Shown here in pieces: positions 12,615 through 22,960 of a stretch of 64,000 nt of DNA. Within the stretch, counting starts at the first letter, position 1; the number at the start of each line of letters is the position of its first letter. Under the pieces are notes generated by a model that ran no database searches, was not told where the DNA came from, and saw only the letters and a list, made by a program, of their open reading frames with translations. Origin of the DNA: Macrocybe gigantea (lineage: Eukaryota > Basidiomycota > Agaricomycetes > Agaricales > Callistosporiaceae); assembly GCA_011319805.1 (NCBI GenBank), contig SJRY01000111.1, forward strand, positions 62,001 through 126,000. The letters run 5' to 3'. The position numbers were made by a program, and so were the translations under genes.

Positions 12615-13131
12615 GAGGTGTTCTGCCCTGTTTTGCTGTCATTCTTTGATACCTCTCGGTTCATCCACTACCACCTTCACACTTCACCCATACACCAAGA
12701 CTTATCACGGCGATGCCTCCAAATTGCAGTCCTGCCCCGTACTGATGTTAACTTCTTCATGTGTTCCTACTTAGCACTACTTCCTTTCACTTATCTTGCT
12801 TTGTTCCACTTTTTTCTCTGAGTCAATTTCTTGGAATGACAGTAATTGGTCTGAAATTACTCGGACGACTTCTGCTTCTGAGATTTACTTGTGATATATT
12901 GTATGTCCTGACAGCATCTGAATCTAAAGTAAATATAAGTACCTCAGTGCCTTCAGACCTGGCAAGTGAGCTTCAGTTGTTTGTTGTTTTCCTGATGTTG
13001 TACCGAAGGTCGTTGTTGCCATTAAGGTTGCTGTCGCATTGAGTGGGTGGGATGGATGACATGATGGAACAGAGAACAGAATGGAGAACTGATTGTGTTA
13101 CATACCAACTCTTCTCAGTACCACATCTACC
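12615..13131. other. intergenic within the DNA transposon
   Basis: No coding stretch with recognisable conservation is visible. The sequence is moderately AT-rich and probably holds the 3' UTR of the transposase and the promoter of the next gene. Confidence 0.5.
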
Positions 13132-14669
13132 ATGTCACTTGTCCCCTCCTCTCCTCTTGAATTCCATCCCACTGTGTCCCAGTCGTTGCCACTATCAAGC
13201 TCAGTGAGCTTTTCTGAGCTCCTGAAGAATGCTGTGGGATTCCCATTAATTCCGTTACCACAGGCTGTATATCCGTCACTGGCCGCATTGTCACTACCAC
13301 CAACAACAGTCAGCCCAGTGCAGTTGCTGGGTGCACTGTCACTACTGCAGACACCAATAAGCCCAGTACATCATCGAGATTGGTCCCCATCTTGCCAAGT
13401 TGCTCATCTATATGTGGTAGTTTGTTTCAGAGCTATATCCTTCCAATAATGATGTATACACATACTTTATTGACCAGATTATGCATCTATCCAATGAAAA
13501 CTATCGAGTAAGGGAGGAGAATGTTCAGTTGAAGGCAAAAATTGATGCAACAAAGTGAGTGATCATCTGACCATGCCATTACATGATCAGATTGATTGTC
13601 ATTTTAGGAAAAATTATAATATGTTACTCACGAGAGTGAATGAGCTCACGTTGCAATTGAGCAATGTACTCCAGACATTTCAGCCTGACCCGCTACAGCT
13701 AAACGAAGCCAACTACCTGTCTGTCCATTTCTGACATGAAAAGACATTCAATGAGTTCCTGCAATCAGATGATGGTGATACAGATGGCCTCACTGTCAAG
13801 AAACCAAAGCGCGGCCATCCAGCAAGTAATGACAATGACAACAAGCATCCCTATCTGGAGACCAAAGATGGAACATGCTTCAACCGCTTGCGATTGAGGA
13901 GAATTGGTGACTGGACCTGGCAATATTTCAATTCGTTTCACGATGCCAATGCTGCTCCAGTGATCTGGAGCCAAATCAGTCACTCAGCATACAGGTATTT
14001 CCATATCAAAATGCTTACTGAGTTTGAGGAATTCTGATTCTGCGATGGCGACTGGAAACTCAAACATTGGGCATCATGTAAGTATACCTCCTGGATGCAG
14101 AACAAGAAGTGGAGGAAATGCATATCGGACAGAGCAACATCATTTAAAAAACTCAAGGTTGCTGCCTCCTCATCATCTCCCATTGACCTTGATAATCCTA
14201 TGCTCCTAGTCATGAAAATTGACGATGAGAAAAAGGTATCACATCGGGAGGGTGGTATCCAAGAGGTGAATGAATTGCAAATGGTGCAGGCAATGGTTTC
14301 CCTGCTGGATCCCTTGTTTGCCCATCTTTTCTTTTTGATAAATTGTGATTGATGAAATTACAGGGCTATAGGGACCATGGAACCCACAAGGCCTCATCCA
14401 CATCTGATTACTTGGCCACTGCCTTCCACTCTGGATCTCCCTCCTACAGATTCAGCTGGAGTACAGCTGGCCCCTCCCACAGGACCATTGATATCCCCAG
14501 GCCATGTCACTGCTACTCCAGCAGAGACAATGACAAATGTCATGCATCTGACACCTTCCATGGCTAGCACTCCCATGATACCTGACATCCAGCCAGCCAC
14601 TTCCACAGGACCACCAACACTGTCTCAAACCCCAGCAGGGACAGTGACAACTAGCATGCTGCCAGCTCC
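13132..14669 (+). pseudogene. third transposon gene, 5' part (split by LTR element 2)
   Basis: Read from an ATG at 13132, with introns (one from about 13555 to 13608, one from about 14235 to 14361). The protein begins with a Ser/Pro/Leu-rich stretch, then a coiled coil (ENYRVREENVQLKAKIDATK, then MLLTRVNELTLQLSNVLQTF), then a globular-looking part with KRGHPASNDNDNKHPYLE, IGDWTWQYFNSFHDANAAP and DWKLKHWASCKYTSWMQNK. This is followed by a Pro/Thr-rich linker with repeated TGPP/TGPL units. It runs straight into the LTR insertion at 14670 and resumes at 21298. Stops at 13732-13734 (Trp expected) and 14035-14037 (Arg expected) break it. I do not recognise the family. Position suggests an accessory protein carried with the Plavaka-like element, but it could be an independent captured gene. 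Confidence 0.5.
14665..14669. repeat. target-site duplication, left (GCTCC)
   Basis: GCTCC directly precedes the LTR fragment and recurs at 21298-21302 directly after the last LTR. A 5-bp duplication is usual for Ty3/gypsy integrases. The host reading frame joins across it. Confidence 0.85.
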
Positions 14670-14796
14670 TGTTACAGATGCCGCCCAAAGGACTATTCAT
14701 TTTCTTATCTTATCTTTCCCACATCCCTTATCTCCCCCATCATGCTGCACAGCGCGCAACCATCGAGTCATCCCACTTCCCTAGTCATCCTGAGTC
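14670..14796 (+). repeat. truncated LTR fragment
   Basis: The first 127 bp of the LTR (TGTTACAGATGCC onward) stop after CATCCTGAGTC and run straight into a complete LTR. The fragment shares the variants CGCAACC and TCATCCCAC with the 3' LTR at 20978-21297, whereas the complete 5' LTR beside it has CGCAGCC and TCATCTCAC. Confidence 0.9.
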
Positions 14797-15121
14797 TGTT
14801 ACAGACGCCGCCCAAAGGACTATTCATTTTCTTTTCTTATCTTATCTTTCCCACATCCCTTATCTCCCCCATCATGCTGCGCAGCGCGCAGCCATCGAGT
14901 CATCTCACTTCCCTAGTCATCCTGAGTCATCTCCTTCCAGTCTTACTCATCCGCAGTCCACAGCATTGCGCAGCCCATGGTCCGTGCTCGAGTACTGTAG
15001 TGTATATAAGGACTCCCAGATGTACCAGTAACGCTAGGCTTAATATTCCTTTTGCCATCATCTCAAGACCACTCTCGCACTTAGTCTGCCCGAGTCCTTC
15101 TGAGATTCGTCTAGCCTAACA
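14797..15121 (+). repeat. 5' LTR of copy 2
   Basis: A 325-bp LTR from TGTTA to TAACA with a TATATAAG box near 15003. A short duplication in the pyrimidine run near 14830 makes it longer than the others. It differs from the 3' LTR of the same copy at several positions, including CAGCC against CAACC and CCCGAG against CCCAAG. Confidence 0.93.
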
Positions 15122-15187
15122 AGATATTAAGCCTCGTCGAGACTCGCTCAGACTCACACACACACCACGTCACGCTTTATCAAAGAC

Positions 15188-16939
15188 TTGATCAACATTC
15201 GACGACAAGCGGTCGCCGACCCAGCGAGCACTAGCACGAGCGACGAGAGCACTTGGCTCAGAGAAGTAGACCAGACATTGCAGTCCACGCCATTCGCAGA
15301 GACAGTCCACGCCATCCGCAGAGACACTAGCAATCCAAACAAACGAAAGAGAGAGCGCACGCCTACACCAAGTAGCGACGACGAAGAACAGGCATTTCTG
15401 AGAGAGTTTGCCTTCACCACCACAGACGAGCCCGCTGAGATCCTCAGCGAAGGAGCAGCACAACTCATTGCAGAACTCTTCCTAGAAGGAGAATACGGGA
15501 TAAGCCCAGAAGAGCTGTGGTCAGACCAGAATCTTCTTGCCGAAGAAGAGGACGAACCCATCCGCAAGAAAACGAGAGAAGAACGAACACAAGCCGAGAT
15601 TTTAGGCGACAACAGATCGAGAACTATAATCGCCGAACACAGGAGGAAGACATACTGATACAGAGAGGGCACGACGCACAGAGCATACGACAGAACCAAC
15701 GAGAACGACACCAGAGTCAAGGACACACAGGAACGAAACCGCCGAATCCCTTCAGAGGACCAATCCGCCGAAGCACTGCATAAGGAGAGAATCGCACCAC
15801 CGTGGCGAAAGTAAGCAACAGCGACTGGGACGAATACTATCGGTGGAGGGAGCGAAAAGGATTACCAAAGACAACCGGACCGACCGCCGCAGAGTGGGCC
15901 GATTTTGAACAAGCTTGTAGAATCGCAGGAGTCGACCTAGACTACTGGAAAGAACAGAGAGAGGAGCGAAGACAGAAACAGCTCCAAGAACAGCAAGCCC
16001 AAGTACAAGCACAACAGACCCAAGAACAACAGATCCAGGAACAGGAAGACCAAGACCAAGAGAACGACGAAGAAAACCCCCAAAGGATGACGACAGAATA
16101 CAAGGGAATCATCGCCGACCCGAAATCCTTTACAGGAGATCGAACGTCCTTCGATATTTGGTGGAGAAAGATGAAACTCTACATAACCGCACATGGGACC
16201 TCACGGATACACAGAAGATTGGAGCGGTCCTGTCTAGAATGACCGACGGACCCGGAGCCCATTGGGCATCAAAGAAGATCGACACCACTACAACCAAAGC
16301 ACATGGGCCGACTTCATAACCGAGATAGAGACACGATTCAGCAACGTCATGTCGCCATCACAAGCAGGAAGCAAACTATTCAACATCAGACAGGGAAACC
16401 GACCCATCGACGAATTTCTGGATGAATTCGTAGACCTCGCAGGGAAAGCAGGAATGACAGGAACAGCCCCTCGTTTCCTACTCGAGAAGAGCTTAAACCG
16501 AAGGACAGCAGAAGCCGTACACTCGATCTCCACACTTCCAACAGATGGAGATGAATATATCAAGACAGTTCGAGCGATTGGACGAAACATCGATGAACAC
16601 AGAAATGTGATGAGAGGAGAATTCACAAGCAATCAGCGCAAGGCCGGAAATCCAAGCCGAGGAGCAGGACAGGCCATGGAAGTCAAAGTACGAAGCAACA
16701 ACTGCTTCAACTGCAATAAACCAGGACACATCTCACGAAACTGCCCGGAACCACGAAAAGGAGCAGCAAATGTCACATGTTTCAACTGTGGCTTAAAGGG
16801 ACACTATGCACGAAACTGCAAGAAGAAGAAGAAAGGAAAATCCCGGGTCAGAGAAGTGAAAGAAGAAGAAGGAGAGGACGAAGAAGACAAGGATGAAGAA
16901 AGCTCTGACAAAGAGGGTTTTGCCGAAGGGTCCGACTAG
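15188..16939 (+). pseudogene. gag of copy 2 (frameshifted)
   Basis: Gag is spread over three overlapping frames: 15188-15658 (acidic N-terminal part), 15802-16242 (WDEYYRWRERKGL, then a long Gln-rich stretch, then the start of the capsid region with FDIWWRKMKLYIT), and 16262-16939 (rest of capsid, two CCHC zinc knuckles at about 16700-16825, Lys/Glu-rich tail). Only one or two bases separate the frames, near 15650 and 16195. Shared gaps with copy 1 are few, so most breaks arose separately or are sequence errors. Confidence 0.8.
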
Positions 16940-16959
16940 GAGGTGCTAAATCGACCCAT

Positions 16960-19900
16960 ACAACTGAAACAGACTCGCTTCGATACCGATGTAGATCATC
17001 CCATACTCTGAAATACACCATTCCTGCCAAGCGATCTGAAGCACCAAGGAAAACCATCCAAGGGGACAAACCACCAAAGAGGAAAGAACTCGCAGTACCA
17101 GCGAGGATACGAACACGAAAAGGAATCAACGATAACACCAGAAGTCGATAGCGGAGCGGATAGGACCTGCATCAACACCGCGATAGTAGCAAAAACAGGA
17201 CTGAAGACACGACGAATCAAGAAGATTCCCATCATAAATGCAGACGGATCACCCAACCGCCAGAAAACAGCAGACCGAGTAGCGGAGGTCCACATCGACA
17301 TTAAAGGACACAAGGAGCACATGGAAGCCATCGTACTCGACATCGGAAAAACCGACATGCTACTAGGACATGACTGGCTTGTCTACCACAACCCAACAAT
17401 CAAATGGAGGACAGGAGAAGTTGTCTTCGACAGATGCCCTAAAACGTGCAAAATAAACCACCAGACGATTAAGATACAGAAGATGGCTGAATCAGCGAAA
17501 ACCACAGCCAGCGACAAGACAGGAACCCAGATACCCCCATATCTGATCAGATTCAAACACCTCTTCAAGGAGAAGAACTTTGATCGCTTACCAGACCATA
17601 AAGAATGGGACCATGAAATAAACTTAACGAAGGATGCACCCAAAACGATACCGAGCAAGGTCTACCCGATGACACAGAAAGAACTAGAGGAACTAGATGC
17701 CTTTGTCGAAGAAGGATTACGAACAGGAAAAATACGCCCATCGAAATCACCTTACGCAGCACCCTGCTTCTTTCGCAATAAGAAGGATGGAAGCAAACGA
17801 CTCATCCAAGACTACCGGGAGATAAAAAATATACAGTCAAGGACAAGTTCCACTACCACGCATCAGCGAGCTCCTCGACGTACTACAAGGAGCAAAGTAC
17901 TTTAGCAAGATCGACATTATCTGGGGATACAATAACGTGCGCATCCGGAAAGGGACGAATGGAAGGCAGCCTTCCTAACAGCAAGAGGACTCTTCGAACC
18001 GACAGTCATGTATTTTGGCAGTGCAACGCACCAGGCACTTTTAGCCGAATGATGGCGAGCCTCTTCCAAGACCAAATACGAAGAAGAGTGTGCATAATCT
18101 ATATGGACGACATCATAATCATCGGACGAACACGAGAGGAACTCCAAAAGAACACCATAGAAGTCATGGAAATACTGAACAAGAACGACCTGTTCATCAA
18201 AGGACCGAAATGCGTCTGGGAATCATCAAAAGTCCCAGTACTAGGATACATCGTAGGAGAAGGGAAGGTAGAAATGGAACCAGAAAAGATCACAGCCGTA
18301 CAATCCTGGCCAACCCCAAAGACGAAGAAAGAACTACAAAAGTTCTTGGGATTCACGAACTTTTACCGATGATTCATCAAGGGATATGCAAAGGTCGCTA
18401 AACCCCTGACGGAGTTGACTGGAAACAAAGCATTCCAGTGGACAGACAAGCAACAGGACGCTTTCAAAGAGCTGATCCGACATATAACCTCAGCACCCAT
18501 TCTAGCACTACCACAGACAGAAGGAAAATTCCGAGTCGAAACGGACGCCTCAGGATATGCCATTGGAGCGGTACTATCACAACAGCAGAAAGGACTATGG
18601 CATCCGATCGCATTCATTTCGAGATGCATGACCCCAGCGGAACAAAACTACGAAATCTATGACAAGGAACTTCTTGCGATAATGGTCGCACTAAAGACAT
18701 GGAGACAATACCTCCTCGAAGCTCGAGAGAAGTTCGAAATATTGACGGATCACAAAAACCTATCATACTTCCGGAAGCCACAGCGACTCAATTCGAGACA
18801 GATTGGCTGGTACCTGAAATTACAGAATACGACTATGAACTATGACACGTACCAGGAAAGGCGAATGGAAAAGCGGATGTCCTGTCACGGATGGCGGATA
18901 TGAAGAAAACCTAGCAGAGAAGGACGACATACAAATGATCAAAGAAGCAGCATTCATTCGACATCTGGAAGAGAATAATGAACGAGACTTCGAATTTATG
19001 ATGTTCGAGGACGAACACCCACAGAAAGAGAAGCAGAAAATAACGAAACAATACAAACAAGAGGAATCACGATGATCGAATCCTCAAGGATAGAACAAAT
19101 TCGACAATGCACACGAAGGGAAACGATCGTAACAACAGGACTGAAGGAAAAACCACACTGGTTCACAGAAGACGACCACATCGTGTATGTGGAGGAAAAA
19201 TCTACGTTCCTCCAGACAACAAACTGAAGGAAACATCATGTTTGAACACCACGACACACCCATCGGAGGACACCCAGGGCAATACCGCATGCACGAGCTC
19301 ATAAGCCGCACCTATTGGTGGCCATCAATGCTAACGACATCAAGAAGTATGTCAATGGATGCGAAACATGTCAGCGAAACAAAATTATCCGACAAAAGAA
19401 ACACGCACCCCTGCACCCGCACGAAGTCCCACAACAACCATGGGAAGATATCGGAGTAGATCTCATAGGACCGCTACCCAGCTCGAATGGCTTTAATGCC
19501 ATCGCTGCAGTCACAGACGCCTGACCAAGATGATCCATCTAGTTCCCACAAAGACCGAACTCACAGCAGAAGGTCTCGCACGACTATACCGAGACAACGT
19601 GTGGCGGCTTCATGGAATTCCACGAAAGATCATCAGTGATCGAGGACCCCAGTTTGCAGCACGATTCATGACAGCACTTCTAAAATTACTCGGAACAAAG
19701 CAAAACCTATCAACGGCCTATCACCCACAGACAGATGGACAGGCGGAGCGATCCCACCAAGAAACGGAAGCCTTCCTCAGAAGCTTCACAAACAACCTAC
19801 AGGACGATTGGGCAGAATGGATAGCAATCGCAGAGTACCATACAATGACAAAGCACACCAGGGAACGAAGGAGACACCATTCTACCTCAACTATGGAATG

Positions 19901-20530
19901 CACCCCTGGAAGGGAGAGCCGCAGACGACAGAAGGGAATAACCCCGCAGCAAAAGACTTCGTCAAAAGAATGAGCCAAATACGAAAGGAAGCAAATGCTG
20001 CGCTGCAATATGCACAAACACGAGCCAAAGACAATTACGATGCAGACGAAAACCTGCCCGTGAATACAAGAAAGGAGATAGAGTATGGCTAGAAGCCACC
20101 AATATCACAGTCAATCGACCATCAAAGAAGTTATCGGCACTCCGATACGGACCGTTCAAGGTGGTTGAAAAGAAAGGAGCCTCGGCATATCGCCTGGAAC
20201 TCCCAGCATCATGGCAGCTGATACACCCCATGTTCAATGAAACACTGCTCACGCCTTACAAAGGACCCTGTTTCAAGATACAAGAGCGACCATCACCACC
20301 ACCCCCTGAAATCATAAATGATGAAGAAGAGTACGAGATAGAAGAATCCTAAAAAGGAAGAAACAAGGGAGGGGACACTATTCCTGGTCAAATGGAAAGG
20401 ATACGGACACGAAGAGAACACATGGATCAAAGAGAAGGAGCTGGGGAATGCGCAGCAAGCTCTAGACCACTTCCTAAAGAAGACTGCGAACCAGGATAAA
20501 AGGATCACGACAAGAGGGAAGAACACCAAA
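16960..20530 (+). pseudogene. pol of copy 2: PR-RT-RNaseH-INT-chromodomain (broken)
   Basis: Same domain order as copy 1. The protease region spans about 17100-17460. RT runs from about 17560 with YMDD at 18100-18111. An in-frame TGA at 18370-18372 lies before RNase H (18415-18900). The integrase zinc module is at about 19240-19390 and the DDE core at about 19450-19770 (SDRGPQFAARFMTALLKLL is intact). The chromodomain (LFLVKWKGYGHEENTW) lies near 20380-20430, again one frame off the integrase C-terminus, as in copy 1. Other single-base shifts occur near 17825, 18835 and 19515. Confidence 0.88.
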
Positions 20531-20541
20531 AATCGCACTTC

Positions 20542-20940
20542 ATGACCACCAACGCCCCCATCAGCATCGACAGCAGCGAGGGCAGCCGCGCACCTACCCC
20601 CAACCGCCCAAGCGACCTCGAGAATCTGGCAAGGATTCTCAATGCTAGCGACTACATGGACCCCCTCGCCATCACACTCGGCGCATATATGCGCTATGTT
20701 ATGACCGTCCGCACGCACCTCTGGACCGGGAGAACCCCTGATGGGACCGGCCCCACTGCAGCTGAACGTATCACGCTTCGCGAAGCAATGGAAATGCTTC
20801 GCACAGAAAACCGGCGACTTAAACTCCTCGCCACCACACTCCACCACATTCGCGCCTATAATGAAGAGCTCATCCATACATGGGCCCCGCGTGCCGCGAC
20901 CGCCTGGGAGACCAATACTGGGTGGGGACAGCTGGACTAA
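20542..20940 (+). CDS. extra 3' ORF of copy 2 (ORF3, intact, 132 aa)
   Basis: A complete 132-residue frame between the chromodomain and the polypurine tract. It starts MTTNAPISIDSSEGSRAPTP, a Ser/Pro-rich, probably disordered start. The middle, LREAMEMLRTENRRLKLL, reads as a short amphipathic helix or coiled coil, and it ends with WETNTGWGQLD. It has no cysteine pattern, signal peptide or membrane segment. Ty3/gypsy chromoviruses usually end pol with the chromodomain, so this is an addition. It is not necessarily translated alone: it could be a frameshifted tail of pol, since ATG 20542 lies close to the end of the chromodomain frame. Confidence 0.6.
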   Translation: MTTNAPISIDSSEGSRAPTPNRPSDLENLARILNASDYMDPLAITLGAYMRYVMTVRTHLWTGRTPDGTGPTAAERITLREAMEMLRTENRRLKLLATTLHHIRAYNEELIHTWAPRAATAWETNTGWGQLD

Positions 20941-20964
20941 GGTTTTTCGCGAGGACGCGAATCT

Positions 20965-20977
20965 AAAGAGAGGGTGA
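20965..20977 (+). other. polypurine tract of copy 2
   Basis: AAAGAGAGGGTGA directly before the 3' LTR, identical to copy 1. It is the likely primer site for plus-strand DNA synthesis. Confidence 0.7.
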
Positions 20978-21297
20978 TGTTACAGACGCCGCCCAAAGGA
21001 CTATTCATTTTCTTATCTTATCTTTCCCACATCCCTTATCTCCCCCATCATGCTGCGCAGCGCGCAACCATCGAGTCATCCCACTTCCCTAGTCATCCTG
21101 AGTCATCTCCTTCCAGTCTTACTCATCTGCAGTCCACAGCATTGCGCAGCCCATGGTCCGTGCTCGAGTACTGTAATGTATATAAGGACTCCCAGATGTA
21201 CCAGTAGCGCTAGGCTTAATATTCCTTTTGCCATCATCTCAAGACCACTCTCGCACTTAGTCTGCCCAAGTCCTTCTGAGATTCGTCTAGCCTAACA
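20978..21297 (+). repeat. 3' LTR of copy 2
   Basis: A 320-bp LTR from TGTTA to TAACA, followed directly by the right copy of GCTCC. Its variants match the truncated fragment at 14670-14796 better than the full 5' LTR. Confidence 0.93.
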
Positions 21298-21842
21298 GCT
21301 CCCATAACAACTGGCACTCAGCCAGCCACTCCTACAGGACCACCAATGACAACTGGCAGCCAGCCAACCCCTCCTACAATGACTAACCAACAGCTTCCCA
21401 TAGAGATGCCAAGTGTATCAACCCCATTGTTGGATGTGATGAACACAATTAGTGCTGGTACCACAAGAGTGCTTGAATGGCAGGGCAAGTCGAGCATACC
21501 AGCTGTAGTCGGTACAGGCTTCACCGAAAAGTGAGTCTAGCCTGGTACAAATCATTTGATTTCACTGACCTTTGGGCAGGAACTTTGCCATGAAGGAATG
21601 GCTCAATGAGAATCCTGGTGGCCTCAAAAGTGATTTTGAGGCATTTTATAAAACTTTGTCTGCTGCAGCAAAAAAGGTCAGTCCTTCATAGAGTCCTTGT
21701 GAATGGTATTAATTCAGAATAAAGGTCTACAATGAGCACACTAAAACAGCAGTGAGCCCCAACCAGCTAAATATTATTGATTCTGACCAAATTTCATTCA
21801 ATGTAGCGAAAAGTCACAAATGCAGCAAAGAAACAGAAGTAG
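21298..21842 (+). pseudogene. third transposon gene, 3' part
   Basis: This continues the Pro/Thr-rich linker interrupted at 14669 (THR/PRO units of the TGPP kind continue), then PSVSTPLLDVMNTISAGTTR, VLEWQGKSSIPAVVGTGFTE, an intron (about 21532-21580), NFAMKEWLNENPGGLKSDFE, another intron, and a basic end KVTNAAKKQK before TAG at 21840-21842. Removing 14670-21297 and one GCTCC restores a continuous linker region. The first five bases are the right copy of the target-site duplication. Function unknown. Confidence 0.5.
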
Positions 21843-22960
21843 GAAATCGAGGTGAGTAACTCACATGCAGCTCTTTCATGTCACCTGGCGCTGATCAAGT
21901 CTCTGTCATTAGCATTTCCATCTGCATGCACTGGTTGCACTGGCCATCACTTCACTGCATCACAACCTCACTCATCTGCTCACCATCACCATTCCATTCT
22001 CTGTCACCTCTTCTCCATCGGTCATGTACTCCAGATGACTTAGGTGTGTTTTCTCTTTTCTGCTATTCTCTCTCATTTTCTTTTGTATTCCCTGTAATTA
22101 TAATATGTATTAATACGTGACAAATAAAATGAGCTGTCTTCTATAACAAAAAATTGAGTGATATTAAAATATCAGATAATAGACCAGAATGCAAATGAAA
22201 TGCATAGCTGGACAGCCTTGTCATATATTGTGAGGTATTTCTACAAATTAGCTATATCTCAACAGGAGAAAATGTATGGTAATATCTGACAATGTATTAA
22301 ATGGTCGGTTTTAAGGATTTTTTATATTAGGAGGTAGCTAATACAATACAATACATACAAATTCACTCTAATTTCCGGGTTTCTGACTGAGTATGATGAG
22401 TCAATGCCTACGGGAGACTAATCTGACCTTATAGTTTCAGATTTCTCTGACAATTCGGAATCGGATGATGTTTGATATTAACTAGCATATATAGTGATAT
22501 ATAGTGATGTGTTTCGAATTGCTTGGTTTTCTACTTTACTTTAATGTATCTGGGGTCCTGATGAAAAGGCCCCACCGAAAGTGGCCCAGTGTTACGAAGA
22601 AGCATGCGTGATGACTCCAAAAAGGGAGCACGGTTGTCCGGCTTTCCATAGCTCCGTGTAAAAATATAAAGCAATGACTATCAATACAATTATTTATGAC
22701 GATCGAAATAATAAAATGAAATATGTAAGACAACGTAGCAAGATGATGTCAGCGGTCAATTCTGACCTAATCAATCTGCGTGGTGCTAACATGTAACCGC
22801 GAGAACAACTGGAAAGGTTGAGGATCATATTGCGCTGGAAATCTGATGGGCTGTCCGAAAGAATTGACTTCAGCCACCCATCAAGCTTTTTTGTGTATTT
22901 AGTGCAACAGAATTGTCAACGCTTCCAGTGTGAATGAAGCAGAACTAATGTCGAAGACAG
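21843..22960. other. AT-rich region between transposons and HD2
   Basis: No gene is supported here. The stretch is AT-rich with short repeated motifs (for example ATATATAGTGATATATAGTGATGTG near 22488) and would hold the right end of the DNA transposon. I searched by eye for an inverted repeat matching the left side and found none. Confidence 0.5.

Larger units (their letters stand above)
14797..21297 (+). mobile_element. Ty3/gypsy chromovirus LTR retrotransposon, copy 2 (defective)
   Basis: A second, closely related copy of the element at 8-6503, with LTRs at 14797-15121 and 20978-21297. It is better preserved: longer gag frames, more CpG sites and an intact extra 3' ORF. It still has frameshifts and the same TGA between RT and RNase H (18370-18372) as copy 1. 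Together with the LTR fragment before it, it is flanked by the duplication GCTCC and splits the third transposon gene. Confidence 0.93.

Noticed and set aside
22560..22610. Terminal inverted repeat of the DNA transposon around GGCCCCACCGAAAGTGGCCCAG
   Set aside because: No reverse complement is seen on the left side of the module, and that end may lie outside the window.
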